From assembly GCF_001908105.1 (NCBI RefSeq), contig NZ_MKGQ01000041.1, forward strand, positions 1 through 23,722: DNA of 23,722 nt, given 5' to 3'. Source of the stretch: Xenorhabdus eapokensis. Lineage in GTDB: Bacteria; Pseudomonadota; Gammaproteobacteria; Enterobacterales; Enterobacteriaceae. Within the stretch, counting starts at the first letter, position 1; each line of letters begins with the position of its first letter. Shown here in pieces: positions 1-6,008 of this stretch. A program made the position numbers and the translations under genes. The notes below the pieces were generated by a model. It saw only the letters and a list, made by a program, of their open reading frames with translations. It was not told where the DNA came from and made no database searches.

Positions 1-2
1 AA

Positions 3-293
3 CTGAGTATCAACAAGAAGAAAAGTGCGGTTGCGAGACCGTGGGAACGCAAGTTCTTAGGGTACAGCGTAACTTGGCACAAAAGCGTTCGCCTGAAAAG
101 TCCATACACGCGAGCCAAGAAATTAATGGCAGCGGGTTTACCCGAACAACGAGCGTGGAGTTCGGCATGTAACCAGCGTGGAGCATGGTGGAATGCAGGT
201 TCGAGCCACATGAACCAAGCGATAAAAGTGTCGTTACTCAGGAAAGCAGGCTTACTATCACTATTGGAACAACATCGGCAGTTCCAGCGTTAA
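3..293 (+). pseudogene. ltrA-like: Group II intron reverse transcriptase/maturase, C-terminal part with internal deletion
   Basis: The frame starting at base 3 reads LSINKKKSAVARPWERKFLG and continues to the stop at 291-293. The first part, to about VRLK (base 98), matches the segment of group II intron proteins that follows the RT fingers/palm. The part from PYTRAKKLMAAGLPEQRAW (base 102 on) to QHRQFQR matches their extreme C-terminus (end of domain X/DNA-binding region). In full-length members of this family roughly 70-80 residues of maturase domain X normally separate these two blocks; here they are joined almost directly in frame near bases 96-102. That removes most of the maturase domain, so the protein is probably non-functional. 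The upstream RT domain is outside the window and cannot be judged. The family call rests on remembered family sequence, not an alignment. Confidence 0.8.
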
Positions 294-298
294 CATGA

Positions 299-369
299 AC
301 CGCCGTATACGGAACCGTACGTACGGTGGTGTGAGAGGACGACGAGAGTGATCCCGTCTCCTACTCGAT
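299..369 (+). ncRNA. Group II intron domains V and VI
   Basis: Domain V: the nine-base arm at 299-307 (ACCGCCGTA) pairs with 322-330 (TACGGTGGT, one G-T wobble). The inner four-base arms 308-311 and 316-319 enclose a GAAC tetraloop (312-315). A two-base CG bulge (320-321) sits on the 3' side. This is the canonical domain V shape: two helices, a two-nucleotide bulge and a tetraloop. Domain VI follows at about 335-362, with a weaker stem (AGGAC... against ...GTCTCCT), an A at 363 as likely branch point, and the sequence ends CGAT at 366-369. Confidence 0.8.
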
Positions 370-423
370 CGCGCAAAATAAGCAGTAAAATAGCAATTAA
401 TATCAAAGAGCTGAGGATATTCC

Positions 424-1560
424 ATGATGAAAATTGTGATTGCCCCTGATTCATTTAAGGAAAGCCTGAGTGCCTTGCAGGTGGCGCAGGCAATAGAGCG
501 CGGATTTAAGGCGATTTATCCACAAGCAGACTATATCAAGTTGCCTATGGCGGATGGCGGAGAAGGGACAGTAGAATCACTGGTGGCCGCAACTGGGGGA
601 AAACGTATCGAGTGTACTGTCACTGATCCTTTGGGGCAACCTGTTAAGGCATTCTTTGGTCTGCTTGGTGATGGAAAAACCGCAGTGATTGAAATGGCTG
701 CCGCCTCTGGTTTGCACTTGGTGCCAATGGAACAGCGTAACCCGCTGATAACGACGAGTTATGGAACAGGAGAATTGATTCTGGCAGCGCTGGAACAAGG
801 GGTACACAAACTGATTTTAGGCATTGGAGGCAGTGCAACCAACGATGGTGGCGCAGGTATGATGCAGGCACTTGGTGCGAATATATTGGATGGTGACAGT
901 CGTATTTTGCCATTCGGCGGTGCGGCATTAACCCGACTAGAAGGTATTGATTTAACCAACCTTGATCCACGTCTCAGGCAAGTTGAACTTATCGTGGCTT
1001 GCGATGTGGATAACCCATTATGTGGAGAACAGGGCGCATCAGCGGTGTTTGGCCCACAGAAAGGCGCGACACCTGAGATGGTTAAATTGTTGGACTCTGC
1101 ATTGCGTCATTATGGTATGAAAATAGAATCCCTTACGGGAAAAAACGTGATTGATGCTGCTGGTGCTGGCGCGGCTGGAGGGATGGGCGCATCCTTATTG
1201 GGATGTCTGGGGGCAAGATTACAGTCAGGTATTGAGATTATTATTGACACCTTGCAACTAGAAGATGCGATTCAGGGGGCGGATCTGGTCATTACGGGTG
1301 AGGGGCATCTGGATAGTCAGACCATACACGGTAAAACCCCCATTGGTGTTGCCCGCGTTGCGAAAAAGTTTGGCATTCCCACCATTGCATTAGTTGGGGG
1401 AATGAGCCGAGATTATCATGTTGTGCATCAACATGGTCTGGATGCAGTCTTTTCTATTATACCGGAGGCTTGTTCCCTTGCTGATGCCCTTGCCAAGGGT
1501 GCTGATAATTTGCAGGTAACGGCACGGAATATTGCAGCGATGTGGGCTATTTCCCATTAA
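424..1560 (+). CDS. glxK: Glycerate kinase (GlxK/GarK family)
   Basis: The predicted cytosolic kinase phosphorylates D-glycerate with ATP, giving 2-phosphoglycerate in the usual enterobacterial GlxK/GarK reaction, and feeds glyoxylate/glycerate carbon into glycolysis. The 378 residues equal the usual family length. The N-terminus MKIVIAPDSFKESLSALQV is the family signature. Other family blocks are a glycine-rich GGSATNDGG at about 135-143, DVDNPLCGEQG at about 194-204, and TGEGHLDSQT at about 291-300. A GAGG ribosome-binding site at 413-416 fits the ATG at 424 (7-base spacing) slightly better than the ATG at 427, so the true protein may begin one residue later. The gene starts only 54 bases after the predicted group II intron end, so its normal promoter or upstream operon partner may be separated from it by the intron. 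glxK and garK paralogues cannot be told apart with certainty from sequence alone. Confidence 0.93.
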   Translation: MMKIVIAPDSFKESLSALQVAQAIERGFKAIYPQADYIKLPMADGGEGTVESLVAATGGKRIECTVTDPLGQPVKAFFGLLGDGKTAVIEMAAASGLHLVPMEQRNPLITTSYGTGELILAALEQGVHKLILGIGGSATNDGGAGMMQALGANILDGDSRILPFGGAALTRLEGIDLTNLDPRLRQVELIVACDVDNPLCGEQGASAVFGPQKGATPEMVKLLDSALRHYGMKIESLTGKNVIDAAGAGAAGGMGASLLGCLGARLQSGIEIIIDTLQLEDAIQGADLVITGEGHLDSQTIHGKTPIGVARVAKKFGIPTIALVGGMSRDYHVVHQHGLDAVFSIIPEACSLADALAKGADNLQVTARNIAAMWAISH

Positions 1561-1661
1561 CTGCTACGTTGTTTTTTAGCGCTAACCACTTGGTACATCT
1601 AAGAGACGGTGCTAAGAGAAAGGGTAATGAAATGCCGCAATATAGCGTGGCATGATAAGAA

Positions 1662-1711
1662 TCAGAAGCCTGAATGGGATAATTGAAATCAGTAACACAA
1701 CAGGCTTCTGA
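1662..1711. terminator. 11-bp hairpin downstream of the XRE regulator gene
   Basis: TCAGAAGCCTG at 1662-1672 is perfectly complementary to CAGGCTTCTGA at 1701-1711, with a 28-base loop. It lies between the convergent glxK (ends 1560) and the minus-strand XRE gene (ends 1731). Read on the minus strand it is followed by TTCTTATC, a weak T tract. A terminator for the regulator gene, perhaps serving both directions, is the best reading. The large loop makes this less certain than a classical intrinsic terminator. Confidence 0.5.
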
Positions 1712-1730
1712 CGAAGTTATCTTGCCTCAT

Positions 1731-2033
1731 TTAACAACCATTCTTGCCTATAATTGTCTCGGCAATGGGAATATATTGATCCGTAATTTTATTAACAGTG
1801 TTGTCCTCTTTCTTGTCTGGGTTGCAATCCAGGAAAAACCACTCAATCGGCGTACTAAAAATCTTGGCAATACCAACGAGATGGGTTAGGTTGATCCGAT
1901 TCACTCCCGTTTCATAACGTGAAAGTTGCTGTTGACTGAGGCCAATTCTCTTGGCTAATGCTGTCGCAGTGATACCCAATTCTTTCCTTTTGAGCTGAAT
2001 ACGTTGTCCGACTAATGGATTTAAATCTTTCAT
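1731..2033 (-). CDS. XRE-family helix-turn-helix regulator, MrpJ-like
   Basis: This 100-residue DNA-binding protein has an HTH_3 domain at about residues 8-65. The recognition region SQQQLSRYE (about 33-41) and a conserved core ending IEWFF are visible, followed by a polar tail of about 30 residues. The SQQQ-SRYE pattern and the length resemble MrpJ of Proteus mirabilis and its relatives in Xenorhabdus and Photorhabdus. Those proteins are typically encoded at the end of fimbrial operons and switch cells between adhesion and motility. No fimbrial gene is visible here, so this is either an orphan paralogue or a generic XRE repressor. The ATG at 2033 is preceded by AAGGA with a six-base spacing. 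The gene converges on glxK. Targets cannot be inferred. Confidence 0.85.
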   Translation of the reverse strand: MKDLNPLVGQRIQLKRKELGITATALAKRIGLSQQQLSRYETGVNRINLTHLVGIAKIFSTPIEWFFLDCNPDKKEDNTVNKITDQYIPIAETIIGKNGC

Positions 2034-2057
2034 ATCTTATCCTTTTTAATCAATAAA

Positions 2058-2183
2058 TTATGACGTTATTGAGAAGAATTTCTGGAGCTTGGAATGAATT
2101 CGATTCTGTTCCGCCAGTGCTCGTAAAATAGGGCCTGTCTTGACGGCGTCATTGCTGTTCACGGTATGCTTATTTGTTATCAC
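2058..2183 (-). CDS. Possible 41-codon small ORF upstream of the XRE gene
   Basis: A GTG-initiated frame (GTG at 2181-2183) runs 41 codons to a TAA at 2058-2060, 24 bases before the XRE start. It reads VITNKHTVNSNDAVKTGPIL and continues RALAEQNRIHSKLQKFF. Its composition is protein-like (charged and amphipathic), unlike most shadow frames here. No good ribosome-binding site precedes the GTG and I do not recognise a family. An adjacent, partly overlapping minus-strand frame (about 2174-2300) reads SRLGNSTKKYAEVAIKTG and also looks protein-like but lacks a start. Together they may be remnants of an older gene. Real expression is uncertain. Confidence 0.25.
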   Translation of the reverse strand: MITNKHTVNSNDAVKTGPILRALAEQNRIHSKLQKFFSITS

Positions 2184-3061
2184 CTGATCTGCCGTTTTCG
2201 TTTTCTGACACGCCTCTTGTTTCTGTTATCCCTGTTTTTATGGCTACCTCTGCATATTTTTTGGTTGAGTTACCGAGGCGGCTTAAACAGAGTTTCTATC
2301 TTAACTGTATGAAAAATAGTCAATATATTTCTGGGTTTTATTTTATGGGATTTTTTATATTTAAAAAAATTATTTAATTGATTTTTATTGATTTTTAATT
2401 GATTAATTAATATAAACATGCAAAAGGCAGTAAATTTTTATCTAAAATCATATTTATCGATATGTTTCAGTCTTGTTGATGATTTTCTTGAGGTTATAAA
2501 CTGGACAAAATATACCAAACTGTAAACATAATCCTACATAACTTAACCTAAGTCAAATTTTATTGCACACTACAAATAATTCCACTTAAGTAATTATAAT
2601 ATATGAATTTTTTTTGTTATTCGCGTATTTTGTTGCATAGCAATAATATTAATGGTGAAAAAATATTACTTGATGCCAGTCAAGTATTGCTCGATCATCC
2701 AAAATTAATGTTTTAAAAACATTACATATCCAAAATTTAATTCCACTTACTGCCAATTATATAGATTATAAATCTAAACCAGACAGTTTGGTATAAATTG
2801 TTTTGTTTTTTAATAAAATTTTATCAGTTTGTCTTATGTAAAAATATTCTAATGTTTTTAGAGGATGTCACGGTTAATTTTCTATATTTTTATTAAAAAT
2901 ATTGTTTACTATTACCTTTTCAACTAAATAGACTTTAAATTCACCTAAAAATGAAGTTCACTCGCATTTTTGAATGTTTTGAAAACGGCAGGGGTATCCT
3001 TACGAGAACCTGAGTGATATTTATCATTTGTATAATAAAAACAATAATATATCTTCTTTTC
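2184..3061. other. AT-rich intergenic region without a convincing gene
   Basis: About 880 bases of very AT-rich DNA with many stops in all frames. A 67-codon plus-strand frame at 2174-2377 has no ribosome-binding site or family resemblance and was not accepted. The notable content is the MITE-like element at 2511-2795, listed separately. The composition contrasts sharply with the GC-balanced synthetase gene downstream, as expected for horizontally acquired, H-NS-bound DNA. That link is inference. Confidence 0.6.
2511..2795. repeat. MITE-like element with 13-bp terminal inverted repeats
   Basis: TATACCAAACTGT at 2511-2523 and ACAGTTTGGTATA at 2783-2795 are perfect inverted copies bounding 285 bases of non-coding AT-rich DNA. 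The outermost TA on each side could be a target duplication. If so, the element proper is TACC...GGTA (2513-2793), the TA-target pattern of IS630/Tc1-type elements. Internal structure includes a hairpin TACTTGA/TCAAGTA (2667-2673 with 2680-2686), a nine-plus-nine-base palindrome centred on 2715 (2706-2724), and an 11-bp direct repeat AATTCCACTTA (2578-2588 and 2739-2749). No transposase is inside, so it would depend on one encoded elsewhere. Calling it a MITE is inference from the ends; copy number is unknown. Confidence 0.45.
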
Positions 3062-3554
3062 TTAGTAAGCGGTTGTCTTATCAAATTGTATTCTGATTTT
3101 CTCTGATGGTTTATCTATGAAAAATAACGGCATTGAAGGTTTTTTTTGAGATATCGCGTATAAATTGCAAAAAGCAACGATAGAAAACGTCATTAACATG
3201 ACTAACATGCCAGATAAAATCATTGCACAAAAAGAAACCGTTCCTAATGTTGATATTCCGAAACGCCTGACGAACATTACTTCTTCACTGGCTATCAAAG
3301 CAGCACCCTATATCAGATTAACCACCCATATTAATCCACACAAATGCAGAAGGACTTTATTTAGCCAAAGGACTTTTGCCCCCTTCTTATTAGAATCAAG
3401 CAATAATTTGAAACTGAGTTTATCTTTAACACTGATATTACGTGATTTTAGAAAAAGATAATTAATCGTTGAAATAGAAAAATCCTTCCAGCAATAACCA
3501 AAATAGCATGAATATCCCAATAAAACGCCACTGGACAGAAAACGGTAAGTGCAT
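3062..3554 (-). pseudogene. Broken gene for a small unrecognised membrane protein
   Basis: Reading the minus strand from the ATG at 3554 gives MHLPFSVQWRFIGIFMLFWL followed by LLEGFFYFND, a plausible membrane start, then a TAA at 3462-3464. The next frame is open from 3562 down to 3311 and continues as YLFLKSRNISVKDKLSFKLL and on to an in-frame amber TAG at 3308-3310. Past the amber the same frame stays open to a TAA at 3062, encoding a second hydrophobic segment (STLGTVSFCAMILSGMLVML) and a charged tail. Rejoining the pieces by one frameshift near 3465-3475 and reading through the amber gives about 163 residues with two or three membrane spans. The coherent hydropathy across both breaks suggests a once-intact gene rather than chance frames. 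I do not recognise the family. Confidence 0.45.
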
Positions 3555-3815
3555 GGTAGATGTTATTTATTTCAATTTGAAATTATTTTCATAAAATTAT
3601 TATTATTTGAAATAGTTTTATTTAGGCATTAACTATAATTAGCGTTTACATTTACATTAGTTATGTAATTTGATTATTATAAAATAAGTTTTTGTAAGCT
3701 ATTCATAAACATAAGAAACTAATTCTATTTGAAATAATTCAAAATAAATACTAATGCTGAATGGATAAAATACAGCAAGGACTTAGCACTCATGACAGTA
3801 GATATATTCAATAAA

Positions 3816-3865
3816 TCCATTTTTTATTTGGCTTTGGAATTCAGAGTCGATTAATAAAAAATGGA
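3816..3865. repeat. 13-bp perfect inverted repeat upstream of the NRPS gene
   Basis: TCCATTTTTTATT at 3816-3828 is exactly complementary to AATAAAAAATGGA at 3853-3865, with a 24-base loop. It is not followed by a T tract in either direction, so it is not a typical terminator. A leader RNA hairpin, a protein site, or the scar of a mobile element are all possible. Confidence 0.5.
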
Positions 3866-3878
3866 ATACCTTCTTCTG

Positions 3879-3893
3879 GTTCATTAAATGAAC
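3879..3893. promoter_or_regulatory. 15-base palindrome, candidate operator of the NRPS gene
   Basis: GTTCATTAAATGAAC is a perfect seven-one-seven dyad 226 bases before the synthetase start. Such symmetry suits a dimeric regulator, but the regulator cannot be named from the site alone. Photorhabdus and Xenorhabdus peptide genes are known to answer to global regulators such as Lrp, LeuO and HexA; none is assigned here. Confidence 0.3.
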
Positions 3894-4118
3894 ATTTATT
3901 CCGCTGTTTGGAAAATTATTGTCACACCATTTTTGGCTGTGCAGTTATTAACCTGACTATGACATCCAGCGCCTGAGAGAAAATATTACCTGAGTATCTT
4001 TCGATACTTGGCGTGTCCGTTGTTATTGCTCCGAAAAATAAAAGAAAAATATTTGTGAAGGTTGCTGGGAATAACAGTTTTCAAATATCCAATAGATTCG
4101 TTGAGGTAGTAAAAGCAG

Positions 4119-6008
4119 ATGAAAAGCAGCATTACCAGAAAGGAAAATATCCTTGAAACTGGGTTAGTGAGTGTGTCATCAGAAAAGGTAAGTGATGACA
4201 TATTTGTGCGCAAGTTTGATGGGTTATCTGAGGCTGAATATACCCTGTTGCTGGAAACCTGGAATGCCACGGCAACCCCATATCCTGACCATGTATGTAT
4301 TCATCAGTTGTTTGAACAACAAGCAGAGAAAACCCCGACTGCCGTTGCGTTAATCGCCGAGGATCAGACCCTGAGCTATGCGGAATTGAACGACCGAGCC
4401 AACTGGCTGGCTTACCAACTGATTAAACAGGGGGTTTGCCAGGGTGACCATGTAGCGATCCTGTCAGAACGTTCAATTGAACTGGTGGTGGCTCAGTTAG
4501 CTATCCTTAAGGCTGGTGCGGTTTATGTCCCTGTTGATCCCAATGTACCGGATGAACGGAAAATCTGGTTGATAAACGATTGTGCTGCCAAATTACTCCT
4601 GACTGATAAGCAAACGGAGATACCGGCTGAATTGGCTATTCCACGGCTCCGTCTTACTTGTGAGACAGAATCGATCAGGGAAGAGGAGCATCGCAATCTT
4701 GATTTATTGGGGATCAGTGCCGAACCCGCGTATATTATGTACACCTCCGGTTCGACGGGGATACCAAAAGGGGTCATCGTGCCCCATCGGGCTGTCGTCC
4801 GGCTGGTTATCAATAATGGCTATGCTGACATCGAGCCTAATGACCGAATTGCTTTCGCCGCTAATCCGGCTTTCGATGCCAGCACCTTCGAAGTTTGGGC
4901 GCCGTTACTCAACGGTGCTGCGCTGGTGATTATTGATCATACTACGTTGCTGACGCCGCGAGATTTTGTCCAGGCGTTACAGGCGCATCGCATTACGGTC
5001 TTGTGGATGAGTGTCGGGCTGTTTAACCGGCTGGCGGAGGAGCTATCTCCAGTGCTGCCGCAACTTAAAATGCTGCTGGTCGGGGGAGATGTCCTCGATC
5101 CGCATGTCATTGCTCAAGTATTGCATAAGAACCCACCACAAAAGTTATTGAATGCCTACGGTCCGAGTGAGGGAACCACATTTACCACGACCTACCCTAT
5201 TTACGGATTAACATCGGGTACGACTTCCATTCCTATTGGTCGGCCCATTGCCAACACCCGAATTTATTTGCTGGATACTGACGGTCAGCCGGTGCCATTG
5301 GGGATGATCGGTGAGATTTATATCGGGGGTGACGGAGTGGCCTGCGGTTATCTCAATCGCCCTGAACTGACCGCTGAACGCTTTCTCACCGATCCATTTA
5401 GTGATAAACCGAATGCGCGTATGTACCGCACCGGAGATTTGGCTCGCTATCTGCCGGATGGCAATCTGGAATTTCTTGGCCGTAACGACCAGCAGGTGAA
5501 AATCCGTGGATTCCGAATTGAACCAGGGGAAATTGAGGCTCGGCTGGTGGAATATCCGGCGATACGTGAAGCTGTAGTACTGGTGTTAGGTGAGGGGCAG
5601 GATAAACAACTGGTTGCCTATGTGCTGACCCAAGAGAGTAACGGATTAGCCGCTCGCCTGCGTGAACACCTGAGTACGCGATTGCCGGATTATATGATAC
5701 CGGTGGCTTTTGTACGTCTGGATGAATATCCATTGACGCCGAATGGGAAACTGGATCGTCGGGCATTGCCGGCACCGCGGGAGGATGCCTTTGCCCGTCA
5801 GGTTTATGAAGCGCCGCTAGGAGAGATGGAGATTATTCTGGCGAATCTTTGGCGCGAATTGCTGGGTATTGAGCGAATTAGCCGACATGACAGTTTCTTT
5901 GCGCTGGGCGGCCATTCTTTACTCGGTATACGGATGATTGAACGCCTGCGTAGTCTGGGATTAACACTGGCCGCCCGTAATCTGTTCCAGTATCCGGTGC
6001 TGTCGGCA
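4119..6008 (+). other. NRPS module 1: A1-T1, loading module, Val predicted
   Basis: The adenylation domain spans about residues 55-560, with core A3 YTSGSTG at 208-214 and the A10 lysine at 544. The carrier domain has Ser600. Aligning by eye to GrsA gives the specificity residues D-A-F-W-L-G-A-T-F-K, close to the known valine code DAFWIGGTFK. A1 differs clearly from A2-A5, which resemble one another. No condensation domain precedes it. Instead, residues 36-49 (LSEAEYTLLLETWN) are the same linker that follows each condensation domain later in the protein. Confidence 0.8.

Larger units (their letters stand above)
1..369 (+). mobile_element. Group II intron, 3' portion (5' part lies outside the window)
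   Basis: This is the last part of a bacterial group II intron. It contains the end of the intron-encoded reverse transcriptase/maturase (stop TAA at 291-293), followed directly by a domain V hairpin (299-330) and a domain VI-like segment that ends in an AY dinucleotide at 368-369, with a candidate branch-point A at 363, seven bases from the end. Group II introns are self-splicing ribozymes that retrohome with help from their maturase. The 3' splice site would be after 369, where the sequence changes to the leader of the downstream glycerate kinase gene. The intron ORF has an internal deletion (see its own entry), so autonomous movement is doubtful. Domains V and VI look intact, so splicing in trans remains conceivable. 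The exact 3' boundary is inferred from the AY rule. Confidence 0.85.
3555..4118. promoter_or_regulatory. Long AT-rich leader and promoter region of the NRPS gene
   Basis: This 560-base gene-free stretch precedes the synthetase. It carries three copies of ATTTGAAAT (3575-3583, 3605-3613, 3727-3735), a palindrome ATTTCAATTTGAAAT (3569-3583), a 13-bp inverted repeat (3816-3828 with 3853-3865), a 15-base palindrome (3879-3893) and a short hairpin AGTATC-TTTC-GATACT (3993-4008). No single -10/-35 pair stands out from the AT-rich background. GAGGT at 4103-4107 is the likely ribosome-binding site for the ATG at 4119, with an 11-base spacing, longer than usual. Which elements are functional is not decidable from sequence. 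Confidence 0.5.

Noticed and set aside
1683..1889. 68-codon plus-strand frame over the XRE gene
   Set aside because: Antisense to a clear HTH regulator and starts within the hairpin region; no recognisable domain.
2174..2377. 67-codon plus-strand frame in the AT-rich spacer
   Set aside because: Low-complexity hydrophobic translation without a ribosome-binding site; the opposite strand looks more protein-like.
2511..2795. CRISPR array or attachment site
   Set aside because: There is one inverted pair and one direct-repeat pair, with no regular repeat-spacer pattern and no tRNA or integrase nearby.
3165..3461. 98-codon plus-strand frame
   Set aside because: Antisense to the broken membrane-protein gene; its composition is explained by the complementary strand.
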